Part shown: piece by piece, positions 6,596 to 17,000 of the stretch
Numbering within the stretch: the stretch's first letter is position 1
Layout of the letters: every line of letters begins with the position of its first letter
Virus record (IMG/VR): IMGVR_UViG_3300033143_001548
Span: 1-35,337 of that record
Length of the DNA stretch: 35,337 bases
Direction: 5' to 3' (one strand)
DNA from: a virus
Made by a program: the position numbers and the translations under genes
Notes under the pieces: generated by a model
Told to the model about the DNA's origin: nothing
Database searches by the model: none
What the model saw: the letters and a program-made list of their open reading frames with translations, nothing else

Positions 6596-6622
6596 AGGAG
6601 CCAATTAAGGCTCCTCCTTTTT
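6596..6622. terminator. Bidirectional intrinsic terminator between converging operons
   Basis: AGGAGCC at 6596-6602 pairs perfectly with GGCTCCT at 6609-6615 (7 bp, loop AATTAA). On the plus strand a pyrimidine run ending in five T follows; on the minus strand the stem is followed by TTTTCTT. It sits between the last plus-strand gene and the last gene of the minus-strand late operon, so it can end both transcripts. Confidence 0.85.
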
Positions 6623-6631
6623 CTATGTTAA

Positions 6632-6898
6632 TTACAACAGCACAACAATTATTGTGACAGCTAATGTCAACACAGTAATAATACCAGTTACTAAAGTCCC
6701 TATCATTAACTGATTCTTGTTTCTAAGTATCTTCATAATAGTCTTTACATCGTCTTTAATCTCACCGACATCGTCCTTATTATTCTCTATATTACCTTCG
6801 TTATGAATAACTCGTTCCATGATTTCCCCCTTCACCTTCTCGTTACCAAGCTCTACAATAAGCTTTATCTCTTCCCGTGTAATATTATCTTCGCCCAT
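6632..6898 (-). CDS. XhlA-like holin/hemolysin protein
   Basis: 88 residues: an acidic helical N-terminus, a coiled-coil segment with D/N repeats (NIENNKDDVGEIKDDVKTI), a basic patch (RNKN) and one C-terminal transmembrane helix (about 67-88, TLVTGIITVLTLAVTIIVVL). This is the layout of the XhlA family, membrane proteins that work with holins and endolysins in Bacillota phages. GGAGGTGA precedes the ATG. It is the last gene of the late operon, a usual place for lysis functions. The family is assigned from architecture, not from a strict motif. Confidence 0.65.
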   Translation of the reverse strand: MGEDNITREEIKLIVELGNEKVKGEIMERVIHNEGNIENNKDDVGEIKDDVKTIMKILRNKNQLMIGTLVTGIITVLTLAVTIIVVLL

Positions 6899-6915
6899 GA
6901 CTCACCTCCAAGGAC

Positions 6916-9900
6916 TTATTCGTTCTTATCAATCTCATCTACTAGTTTACGATAGTTATATTTCTCTTGGTCATACGACAAGAATCTAAGTCCAGCCAAT
7001 TGAGCAATAATTTCTAATACTCTATCTTCGCCTTCCTTCTTAACTAACTTCTTAGTATTACTTAAAGGACCTATTTGTTTAGCTATATGAGATAGTCTTC
7101 CATCAAGTTCATTACCATAATAGAAATCTCTATTTAAAGCTAACTCAGCAGGAGCTTTAATGAATGGACTTAATCTACCTATCAATGATTTTAAATCAAC
7201 AGATAAGTCTTGGAATGGCATATTAGGATTATATATCTTTACTCCTTTCTCACCAGTTCCAGGTAATGTAATCCAATCTTGTGCAAACTCACCAGCATCT
7301 TTACTTCTATCAAAATTAATATTAGGGTCTCCAACATTAGATTTATCAATAGCTTGTAAGCCCTTTACGAAAGGTCTATACTTCTCAGGATGTTTGATAA
7401 CTTGTTCCATTTGTAATGGAATGTTTTTCTTAGCCCAAGTCCAAAATGGAATAGCCCTTCTTAAAACTTCTTTCTCAAATACAGTAGCATTCTTATAATC
7501 AAATAAGAATTTGTTTGTAAAATCAGCAGCTAATGCTGGGTCTAATCCTTCTTCGAGATGATGAACAAAGTTTAATAACCTATCCATATTCTCAATATCA
7601 GAACCTACCTTAGTTCCAACCTTATATGGTAAAAACTCAGTAGTACTCAAAGGGTTATATTTAGCCCATTTAGTAGCTGACTTCTTGCTTGATTCCATTA
7701 ATTTTCTAATCTCATATCCAAACTGACCTGAATCAATAACATCAAATTGAATACCAATCTGTAATATCTCTTCAGCAGAATATTTCTTACCAGTCTTAGT
7801 TACAATATCACCTTTAAATGCTCCAGTCATTATATCTCTAATCTTCTTTTTTTGTTTGAAATCAAAAGACTTAATTCCAATATCTAAGTAAGAATTGAAA
7901 CTATTACCTAATGCATTTCTAGCATGGAAAGATGGATTAACAACAGTTACATTTAACTTCCATAAGTGAAGCATTTTATCATAAGCATCTAACATATGCT
8001 GAATACCTTCAGCTTTTTGATATTTAGATAATTGATTAAAATGATTTAATACACTTTGGTCCATATTTCTAACATTGAATAATCTCTTATTGTTTTCAGT
8101 AAGTTTAAATAAAATATCAGCACCATCAATTACTTCTGCATATAAATCATTTGCACGAAAGTTGACGAATACTCCTCTATTTGCTAATTGTTCTATAACA
8201 TAATCAGAAGTAAGTTGTGTACCTTTAGGTACTCTATTTTTAAATACTTTTATTAGATTTTCTTTAGTTACAACAGGGACATCAAAGCCAGTTGGAACCT
8301 TATTAAGTTCAAACTTACGAGTTACTAAATCATAAATCTTATTCATATTCTTTTTATCAAATACAAAGTTTTCATGTTTTATAGCACGCTCAGTAAGTGC
8401 CTTAACTAAATCAGTTTCATAAAGGTCTCTAGGAACTTTAATGCCTGTATCTGCAAAAGTAGGAATCCCACCTTTAGCAACAGTTTCATCCCATGCCTTT
8501 GTGAAATCATCTATACTACCTTTCCAATTTCTCTCTAATTGACTTGAGATGAAAGGTCTACCATCAGAACCTACCACAGCATTCTCAGCAAGCTCAGTAT
8601 AATTATCAAATAAATGCTTGTGCTTTTCTTGAACTATATGAGGGAAATATCCTTTAACGACGTTACTCTCTTCTATAATAGCCATATCATCTAAAAGCTT
8701 TCTAATATCTTTAGCAGAGTCTATAACCTTAGGGTCAACACCTCTTCTTAAGAGTTCAGCTTCATCCATAATCTTAGAGAAGTCTTTAAACTTCCAATCT
8801 ACGAATTGGTTATAAGCCATACCTAATTGAGTTCTAGCATAGTCATCTAATTGGTTATCTCTAAAAGCTTTACTTAATTGTCTTTGAGTATTTTGAGCAT
8901 CCTCAACTTGACCTAAATAAATTTTATCTTGTAATACTTCATCAATAGATTGAATTTGTGCATTCAAATCAGTATTTTGAACCCAATAACCTTCTTTAGT
9001 CTTTTGAAGATTAACTTCAATAGCTTCCATTTGGTCGTCTAATTCACTGATTTTAATATCAGTCTTTTCTAATAAAGCATCATAGAACTTCTCAGTATCT
9101 ACTTGCTCAACTAATCCACGTTCTAAAGCATCATCCATCATACCATCTATAATCTCTCTCTCAGCAGGAGATATATCTTTCAATCTCTTGTCAGGGAAAT
9201 ATTTTTGTAATAAAGACTTTTTATACATTCTAGCTCTACGCTTATTCATGCCCTCAATCTTTTTAGATATACTATCGAAATCAATCTTTAAGTATTTATC
9301 TAAGTTATCAATTTGCTTTTGAGTAAGGTCATACTTCTTAGCTCTATCTTTAGCAGAATCTATAGTAGCACTAGCAAGTTTAGCTTGTTGAGCATCTCGT
9401 AATTGTTTGTTTTTAATCTTAGCAATATTCTCCTCAGGAGTTTGGTTGAATAAGTTATTAACATAATCTCTCAAATCTTCCTTCTTAGCTTGAGCTGCAA
9501 TATTCTTAGCATCAGCTTTCTTTTGAATTATACTTCTAGCTTCATCAGATATTCTACCAGGTTTAACCTTTTTAGTAACACCTGTAATTTGGTCAAATGC
9601 CTTAGCCTTTAAAACTGACTCAGGAATTGCTTCACCTTCTACGAAAGGTTTACCTAAATTAAAATCTTCAGTGTCAACAAATTTAGAGCCATCTCTAACT
9701 ATATCAGAACCTCCAACATAAGCATCTATAAACTCATCAGACTCATTAGCCTTTTTAGAAACATTAGCAACATCTTCCCAAGGGTCAAACTCTTGTTGTT
9801 TTAGAGCTTGCTTAGTTTTACCAAAGTAATCAGTCTTTAAAACATTATCTATTTCAGCATCACTAAGAACTCCAAAAGAACTCTTGGCTTTGGCTTGGGC

Positions 9901-12102
9901 AACGTTTAATTGTCCAGTATCCATAAGTCTTTTATTACGAATAGTAAGTTCCTTAGACAACTCATCTAGCTCAACTAATTCAGCATTAGAAATAGTACCA
10001 GATAAAATCTTATCATCTAATTTATTCTTACGTAATTGTAACGCTTTATAATCTTTACCTTTAATAGCTTTCATTTTATTAGAACGAACTAATGAATCAC
10101 TTGCATTTATATTCTTAATATACAACTCAAGTCTTTCAGGTTCATTTACAATTAGTTCATCTATTCTATTGAAATAGTCTTTACCTATTTTCTTACCAGC
10201 AAACTCAACATCAGCAATTGATTTAGCTTCATCATATCCTTCTCTAAGTGTCTTAGAATAATCGAAGAACTCATCAGCAGTATCATTAGCATAACTGTTT
10301 AATGCTTTTTTGAGTTGCTTATCAGTTAATGTACTTCTTAATGGCATCATACCAAAATCATCAGAAAGCAATGGAGTTTTCTTCATAACATCATCAAGTT
10401 TCTTATACATAACTTCATTTGAATGTTTTATAGCTAAAAAGTTATTAATAGACTTTGAGCTAGTTGCATAAGCACGCTTACCATCTAATTTACTAAAATC
10501 ATTCATAGGTTTTTCTAAGAACTCTGCAAAAGAATATTCGGGGCCATTAACAGACTTAAGAATATCTCCAGCCTTTCTATGTCCGTAAGGAACATTAGTG
10601 AATATATCCTTTTGAATCTCTTTACCATCTTGAACAACAGTTCTTAATTTACCAGTCTTATAAGCATTTCTATGGTCAACAACAGTATGCTTAAACATAT
10701 CTGTTCTAACTTCATTATTAATATCAAATAAACTTAAATTAATTTTCTTTTGAGTATCATCTAATACAGCTCGGAAAGCTTTCATCTTTCCAATTTCAGT
10801 ATTAATTTTACCTCTATCTAATTTAGCAATAACAGAATTAATACCTTCAGCTTTTTCAATAAGCTTTTCTTTATCTTTTAGTAATTTATTATATCCAGCA
10901 ATAACTCCATCAGCATCGTCTAATTGCTTTTGGAATCCTTCAATTAATTGTTTACCAAATACATTATCAACTAAGCCAGTAGTTTCTAACTTACCTCTCC
11001 ACAACTCACTATTATCTAGTAAATCTAATACTTGGAATTTTTGAGTTTCAGTTAAGCCATCAGTAATCTTTGCCATAGTCTTTTTAGAAGACACTATATT
11101 TTTAGCTAAAGAAACTGAATGTCTTTTCCTTAAATCTTGAGCAAGTAATGTAGCAGCGGTTTGGTCTAAGTCATATCTTGATAAAGCTTTAAGAGCAGAC
11201 TTAGCATCCATCTTTTTAAATATACCAAGGTTATTAACAACATTAGGAATACTATTTACGTATGGCGCAATTGTTTTATCTCCAATCATTCTCAATACAG
11301 ATTCATCAAGAACAATCTTCTTGTTTTTACCAATACCATATTTTAAATGATTACCTAAGTCTTGGCTAATACCAGCAAATTTATTAGTACGCTTAATAAG
11401 ACCTTCAACAGCCTCATTAGTAATCTCTCTACCAGACTTTAGTAATAACTCTTCAGCAACCTCTCTAGTTAATCCTTGACCTAGTTTAGTAGACGCTTTA
11501 GCAGCTATCTTTTCAGCAGCTTCTCTACCAAACTTCTCTACTAATTCTCTACCAACCTTAGGACCAATTTTAGCAGCAACTTTTCCAGTACCTTTTAATA
11601 GGGCTGTAGCTCCACCACTAAAGTAAGTTAATGGGTCAAGCAATACATCACCAGCAAAACCTACAATACCTCTAGCAACTTTACCTTTTTTAGAAGTAGG
11701 ATTCCAACCAGCTTCAGAAAGTACATCAGTGAAGCTTGCCTCACCTCTCTCGAATCCTTGACCAAGTGGATTAGCAGCTCTAAGTCCACCAACAATACCG
11801 CCTAAAACTGTATGGTCTTTACTTACAATACCTCTAACAGCTCCAGCAACAGTATATTGTCCAACTTGTAAAGCATCAAAAATCCTATCAAGACCTGAAC
11901 GTCTATCTTGACTTTCTAACCAATCATTATAATATGCATTATCATATTGAGAGAAAGTAGGCGTAGGTCTACTAGGAGCTGTAAATTGTTCGTAAGTAGG
12001 AGCTGTACTGAACCCAGGTACGGGCTCAGATTTAACACTCTCACGTTTTCTGTCATATGCAGTTGAATTAAATAATTTATATCCACTAGTTCCAAAAGGC
12101 AT
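6916..12102 (-). CDS. Giant internal virion / DNA ejection protein with LPD38-like region
   Basis: 1728 residues, the largest protein here, likely packaged in the head and ejected with DNA (position comparable to T7 gp16 or pelagiphage internal virion proteins). The N-terminal 130 residues are Pro/Ser/Tyr-rich; a hydrophobic Gly/Ala stretch (about 142-180, IVGFAGDVLLDPLTYFSGG) may interact with membrane. A very long charged coiled-coil region fills about 200-1250. Around 1390 the motif NPSFHARNALGN and around 1557 PFWTWAKKNIPLQ match the large-polyvalent-protein-associated type (LPD38-like) seen in such phage proteins. No lytic or polymerase motif was noticed. AGGAGGG precedes ATG 12102; an ATG five bases upstream opens only a 63-codon shadow frame. 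Confidence 0.75.
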   Translation of the reverse strand: MPFGTSGYKLFNSTAYDRKRESVKSEPVPGFSTAPTYEQFTAPSRPTPTFSQYDNAYYNDWLESQDRRSGLDRIFDALQVGQYTVAGAVRGIVSKDHTVLGGIVGGLRAANPLGQGFERGEASFTDVLSEAGWNPTSKKGKVARGIVGFAGDVLLDPLTYFSGGATALLKGTGKVAAKIGPKVGRELVEKFGREAAEKIAAKASTKLGQGLTREVAEELLLKSGREITNEAVEGLIKRTNKFAGISQDLGNHLKYGIGKNKKIVLDESVLRMIGDKTIAPYVNSIPNVVNNLGIFKKMDAKSALKALSRYDLDQTAATLLAQDLRKRHSVSLAKNIVSSKKTMAKITDGLTETQKFQVLDLLDNSELWRGKLETTGLVDNVFGKQLIEGFQKQLDDADGVIAGYNKLLKDKEKLIEKAEGINSVIAKLDRGKINTEIGKMKAFRAVLDDTQKKINLSLFDINNEVRTDMFKHTVVDHRNAYKTGKLRTVVQDGKEIQKDIFTNVPYGHRKAGDILKSVNGPEYSFAEFLEKPMNDFSKLDGKRAYATSSKSINNFLAIKHSNEVMYKKLDDVMKKTPLLSDDFGMMPLRSTLTDKQLKKALNSYANDTADEFFDYSKTLREGYDEAKSIADVEFAGKKIGKDYFNRIDELIVNEPERLELYIKNINASDSLVRSNKMKAIKGKDYKALQLRKNKLDDKILSGTISNAELVELDELSKELTIRNKRLMDTGQLNVAQAKAKSSFGVLSDAEIDNVLKTDYFGKTKQALKQQEFDPWEDVANVSKKANESDEFIDAYVGGSDIVRDGSKFVDTEDFNLGKPFVEGEAIPESVLKAKAFDQITGVTKKVKPGRISDEARSIIQKKADAKNIAAQAKKEDLRDYVNNLFNQTPEENIAKIKNKQLRDAQQAKLASATIDSAKDRAKKYDLTQKQIDNLDKYLKIDFDSISKKIEGMNKRRARMYKKSLLQKYFPDKRLKDISPAEREIIDGMMDDALERGLVEQVDTEKFYDALLEKTDIKISELDDQMEAIEVNLQKTKEGYWVQNTDLNAQIQSIDEVLQDKIYLGQVEDAQNTQRQLSKAFRDNQLDDYARTQLGMAYNQFVDWKFKDFSKIMDEAELLRRGVDPKVIDSAKDIRKLLDDMAIIEESNVVKGYFPHIVQEKHKHLFDNYTELAENAVVGSDGRPFISSQLERNWKGSIDDFTKAWDETVAKGGIPTFADTGIKVPRDLYETDLVKALTERAIKHENFVFDKKNMNKIYDLVTRKFELNKVPTGFDVPVVTKENLIKVFKNRVPKGTQLTSDYVIEQLANRGVFVNFRANDLYAEVIDGADILFKLTENNKRLFNVRNMDQSVLNHFNQLSKYQKAEGIQHMLDAYDKMLHLWKLNVTVVNPSFHARNALGNSFNSYLDIGIKSFDFKQKKKIRDIMTGAFKGDIVTKTGKKYSAEEILQIGIQFDVIDSGQFGYEIRKLMESSKKSATKWAKYNPLSTTEFLPYKVGTKVGSDIENMDRLLNFVHHLEEGLDPALAADFTNKFLFDYKNATVFEKEVLRRAIPFWTWAKKNIPLQMEQVIKHPEKYRPFVKGLQAIDKSNVGDPNINFDRSKDAGEFAQDWITLPGTGEKGVKIYNPNMPFQDLSVDLKSLIGRLSPFIKAPAELALNRDFYYGNELDGRLSHIAKQIGPLSNTKKLVKKEGEDRVLEIIAQLAGLRFLSYDQEKYNYRKLVDEIDKNE

Positions 12103-12121
12103 GTCATTTCCCTCCTATATT

Positions 12122-13639
12122 TTAATATCCGATACCTCTTAAGAAGTTATTAACCTTAGTTTCATTCTTCTTAATTAGTTCATTGATTTCATCATCTGTA
12201 AAGTTCCTTACTCTAGCATCCTCCCAACCAAAAATCTTAGGAGTTAAGAATCTAATGATTCCTATACCAGCTTTTTTATCTTCAAATACATCTCTAACAA
12301 TTTGGTCTTTAGTAGTATTAGGACCAAAGTTCAATACATTTTCTAATGTATAATCTAGTTTTATTCTAGCTTCCATTTCATCAATACTATAACCATGAGA
12401 AGCATTCATAATTCTAAGTTGTGAATTTTCACCTAATTGTGCTAATTCCTTAGTACGTTCAAATTGCATATCAGCTACTTTGTCAGCTTGAGCAAACGAT
12501 AAGTTTGCCATATTTAAATCATGTGATTGTTGTAATCCCATTAAGTTTAATGCATGTGCATTAGATACACCAAGTCTTGATAAAGCAGCAGCATTGTTGA
12601 TAGCATCTCTATCTAAGTTCCATTGGTTTTGTTGAGCAGCAGCATATAATGCATTTCTAAAGTTAATATCAATCTTCTCTAAATCATTAGCATGAACTAT
12701 TCCAGTTTTGATTAAGTCTCTTTCAAAGTTCTGAGCATCTCTACCTAACTCAAATGCTTGAACATCTTCTCTATCTTCAACTTGGAAACTTCTTTGAAGT
12801 CCAATCTCTTGTCCTTTAGCTCTAGCAGCAGCGTCAGCAGCAGCTTGTTCATGTCCAACTCCAGTAATTCTTTGAGCAGTAGAAGTCTTAATAGCATTTA
12901 TTCTATCAGTAATATCAGCTAATCTATTAGTTCTATCCTGTTCATTCTTAAATCTTAATCCAAGACCTTCTCGTTGAATACCTTGGGCTAATGCTTCACC
13001 TTGTTGAGAACTAGCAATACCTCTTCTTTGAGAACGTGCCTTAGCAATTTGTTCTGCATCGAATACGCCTTTGTCAATTCCTTCAAGTTGGTCTAAGAAA
13101 GCTTGTTCAGCTTGTCTTTGAGCAGCTCCTTCACCAGCTAAAGCAGTAGTTTCTTCTGAACGGATATTAGCAATAGCTGCCTCAGCAGCAGATGCGTTTC
13201 CAGCTATTAAACTAGATATAAACTCGTCAATAGCGGCCGCCAGAGTATCGTCAGTTGACGTTTCCTTACCAGGAATAATCTGAGCGTCTCCACTGACAGG
13301 GGCTTCACCTAATACAGTACCTAATTCTTCAGTTGGTATATCTTGAACTGGTTGCCCACCATTAGGCTGTATATTTGCTCCTCCAGTAGAAACAATATTA
13401 GTACCAGTTCCACCAGTTATATTAGAACCAACATCAGCTCCAATAGATGTGCTTACTGGTGCGTTATCTCTTATTCTACTTGCAATAACTTGACCTAAAC
13501 CTGCTAGGCCTCCTCCACCAACTCTTCCTGAACCTGCGTCAGCTAAGTCGCCAGTAAAGTTTCCAGCAGTAGTGCCTTTAGTAGTATCTTCCTCTCTAGG
13601 TATTCTTTTCTTTTGTCCAGAGTTAATAATTGTTGCCAT
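12122..13639 (-). CDS. Internal virion protein, Ala/Gln-rich helical
   Basis: 505 residues. The start is set at the ATG with AGGAGG eight bases upstream; a GTG three codons earlier overlaps the binding site. About 1-110 is Gly/Thr/Asn-rich and disordered (GSGRVGGGGLAGLG). About 130-410 is a long alanine- and glutamine-rich helix region, including RSQRRGIASSQQGEAL, a segment typical of internal or tail-tube-associated proteins of podoviruses. The C-terminus is a compact helical domain (ITPKIF to NNFLRGIGY). It lies directly before the giant protein, as the two ejection proteins usually do. The role is inferred from position and composition. Confidence 0.6.
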   Translation of the reverse strand: MATIINSGQKKRIPREEDTTKGTTAGNFTGDLADAGSGRVGGGGLAGLGQVIASRIRDNAPVSTSIGADVGSNITGGTGTNIVSTGGANIQPNGGQPVQDIPTEELGTVLGEAPVSGDAQIIPGKETSTDDTLAAAIDEFISSLIAGNASAAEAAIANIRSEETTALAGEGAAQRQAEQAFLDQLEGIDKGVFDAEQIAKARSQRRGIASSQQGEALAQGIQREGLGLRFKNEQDRTNRLADITDRINAIKTSTAQRITGVGHEQAAADAAARAKGQEIGLQRSFQVEDREDVQAFELGRDAQNFERDLIKTGIVHANDLEKIDINFRNALYAAAQQNQWNLDRDAINNAAALSRLGVSNAHALNLMGLQQSHDLNMANLSFAQADKVADMQFERTKELAQLGENSQLRIMNASHGYSIDEMEARIKLDYTLENVLNFGPNTTKDQIVRDVFEDKKAGIGIIRFLTPKIFGWEDARVRNFTDDEINELIKKNETKVNNFLRGIGY

Positions 13640-13651
13640 CTTCTTCACCTC

Positions 13652-14080
13652 CTATTCATATTGGTTGGCAAGAACACAGAACTTTTGTTTATTCCAAGTA
13701 GGTCCTATATCTACATGGCATCTGTGTAAGTAATATCTTCCGTTTCTTCTTCTATAATAGAATTTAACATTTGTAAAACCAGCTCTCTTAAAGATACCAA
13801 CTAAAGACATCTTTGGAAAGTCAGTAAAGTCTGCTTTGAAATCAGCAGCAAGGCCTTTAAGGTGATAGCTGTTAGAACTACCACCGACCTTTTTATTATA
13901 AGCATAACTTCTATATCCACTTGTGATTGTCATAGGTCCTATGATTTCTCTTATGAATTGTAATCCATCAAGTAATCGACAATCAGGCAAACTAACTTTA
14001 TTTCTATCCATTGTATTAACAAACTCATCGAGATAGAAGTTAGGTCTTAATTGTATTCTTCCAGTAACATTTATAATCAT
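13652..14080 (-). CDS. Peptidase M15A-type cell wall hydrolase
   Basis: A zinc D,D- or L,D-type peptidase that cuts peptidoglycan cross-bridges; 142 residues, a bare catalytic domain. The motifs are GYRS (55-58), the zinc block SYHLKGLAADF with H73 and D80, and HVD with H122 and D124. FYLDEF near the N-terminus is typical of the family (PF08291). There is no signal peptide and no cell-wall-binding domain. The place between spike and internal virion proteins, not beside the XhlA-like gene, suggests it may be part of the virion and help genome entry, though it may also serve as the endolysin since no other was found. AGGAGG precedes the ATG. Confidence 0.85.
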   Translation of the reverse strand: MIINVTGRIQLRPNFYLDEFVNTMDRNKVSLPDCRLLDGLQFIREIIGPMTITSGYRSYAYNKKVGGSSNSYHLKGLAADFKADFTDFPKMSLVGIFKRAGFTNVKFYYRRRNGRYYLHRCHVDIGPTWNKQKFCVLANQYE

Positions 14081-14092
14081 TTATTTATCCTC

Positions 14093-17000
14093 CTACTCTG
14101 GGTTAATTAATGGGGTGTCAGAGATTATAACAGTAAGTCTGTCGCCAGTAATGGCTTTCTTATGTGTTACAAGTTCTCCAGTTATAGGTGCAATAAAGTC
14201 ATCATCGTCGTTAGACATATCAGATGCCATTATAGCTCTTTCAAATACTTTTACATTGAAGTCTCCAACAATACCACATTTTCCTGTGTAAGTTTCATAG
14301 TATGAAGCTCCAGGGAAATTACATGTGTAACTACCTTTCATAAAACTAACATAACTAAATCCACTAGGTTCAAGTGAATTAAATGCAGGGATATTACTAT
14401 ATCCAACATTAATCATAGTGTCAGTTGAGAATGTAGCTCCATTATCATCAGAATAGAATAATAGTATTGATTGTGCTTCATTACTTCCTGAGCCTCCTGC
14501 TTTACTTCTAGCAAGAATCCAAAGGTCATCATCAGTATCTACAAAAACATCTCCAAAGTATTCTTCATTAGTTGTACCAGCATCACCTGAAGGAACAACA
14601 TCAGTTGACCAAGTAGCGCCATCATCTAAAGATTTACAATATTGAACTTTATAATATGAAGCACTAGTGTTACCTTCTCCATGCCATGTTACATGTAAAT
14701 CATCAGAACTATTAATAGCTATCTTAGGATTGTACATATGCTCATTATCAACATAAGTACTTACTCTTACATAAGAACTCCATGAGCCAGTATATTTAAT
14801 ATGATGAATATTATCAAATCCAGCTACTATAGCCATCTCAAATACTACGTGGAATACTTCATCAGATGTAACAACCAACGCTGGTCTCTTACAATTAATA
14901 GAATCTCCACTTCTATCTAAAGCAGCAGCTTTGCTCCAAGATACACCAGAGTTAACACTCTTATAATCTTGAAGTGTGAAATAAGAACCGACCTTTTCAG
15001 ATACAATTATATGTACCCCATCAGAATTATCAGCTCCAATAGTTAAACCTTCTATATCGTTATCAACTTCATTTTCTCCAACATATTGAGAAAACATTTG
15101 GTCGTTATTAGTAGGGTCTATTTGGAAATACCTAACTACGTTTTTATCATCAGTTGTATAGAAACCTTTTGAGTTTTCTACAATAGCTATATGAAGTAAC
15201 CCATCAAGTCCTAGTGCCATTGAAACTCCTTGTACAGCTCCACGTTCACCAAGTCCAGTTAATACAAACCAAGTAACTCCACCATCAAGTGATTTAACAA
15301 CATATCTAGAAGTTGCTGTATCTCCTATATATAAATTCTGAGATAAAGCAGAAGTTAATCCATAAATACCATAAGGAGTATTTATTAGTTGATATATATT
15401 ATCTGTATTATCTAAATTAAAAACAATAGGTGTTCCATCTTGTGCATTCTCAGTAGGCCCTGGTGAAAGTCCAGCAAGCTCACTATGTGCTACATTAGTA
15501 ACAATAGGACTTGGAACCTTAACAGATACCATTTGATTAGCATATACATACTGACCAGAAGTAACTGATTCAGCAATAGTAGTTCTTTCTAAATTCTTAG
15601 TAGTATACTTTCCTACAAAATATACCCAATCATTATTAGTTGCACCATCTCTAAATATCATAGGTGGCACACTAAACGTTCTGAATCCTTTTATAGTTCT
15701 AGGTCTAATTTTACCATTAGCTTGTTCATATTGTCCATCTATATTTTGAGAACCTCCCCAAGAACCTTGAGAACCAGTAACTAACTTTATTCTCTCATAT
15801 GAGTCAGCTATATCTTGATGGTCAAATGTAATATAAGCTAAATCATCAGCATCATAATTAATATTACAATATTCATGGTCTTCTAAGTCTCCATCATCAT
15901 GTACTATTTCAACAGCAGTAAAAGTAGTATAATCATCAGTTTCAGTATAATGAACTTGATGTTTTGCATGGGTTCCATCAGGACAATTATATACAATACC
16001 AATTAATCCAGTTGAATCCATATCAACATCCAAACAAGGAGTAGGGTCAACACCAGTAGAGATGTCATCTTCTATTTGTATATTGCTAAAGCCTCCTCCA
16101 GTATCTTTAAAAAATTCTAATGAATACTTTGAATTTTGTTCATAAACAGCAACTATATATTCTCCAGTAGCATCTGCTACAACTCTAGCTCTATCATAAT
16201 GATATCCACTAGTAGGTACGTCAGTAACCCATTGATAAGCTCCTACTGATGTAGCAACATTATAACTAACTAAAAGTATATTTCTAGAAGCTGTTTGAGT
16301 TCTACCAGAACCAGTAGCAGTCATAACAATTTTAATATCTCCATCATATTCAAATACTCCACCAAAAGCAGCATTACTAGTAATAGTTGGAAGACCATCA
16401 CCAAGATTAAATAAATGTTCTTTAGATAACATTGGAACTATATGGTCTCTTTCAGTGTATTTGATTGATTCAGGTTTGAATCTTAACATCATAAAATAAC
16501 CATCAGGCATTCCACTAGGACCAAAAGCATATACAGTATCTTCATATGAGAATATAGTTTCATTAAAACCATCTTGAGCTCTACATAAAACTTTAAATGA
16601 ATGTCCACCATCTTTAGAAATAAAGAATCTAGTTTCAAAAATACCACCAGTAACATAATTTCTAGCAATAACAATATCACCATTATCTAATATAGTAACA
16701 TTAGAAAACTCATCATCATTTATAGAAGAGTTTGAATAAGGTGTAATTCCAGTAGCCATTTTAACATCGTGTACAATATCATCTAATCCTGCAGTATAAG
16801 GTGTAATAACTAAATTTGTATTAGCCCCATTAGCACCTCCCCTAGGGGCTAACAAGAAAAAATCTGGAGCATCGTCTTTGAATACTACCATATAAATTGT
16901 ATTAATAGTTATTGCAATATCTTCACCATCAATATCTTTAGCAGCTAATGTAGAACCACCATCAATATCTATTGTGACTGGAGCATCAATATCTGCGTCT

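Noticed and set aside
11916-12107. ATG 12107 as an alternative start near the giant protein
   Set aside because: It opens a 63-codon frame inside the giant gene; the frame from 12102 is far longer and has correct spacing to AGGAGGG.
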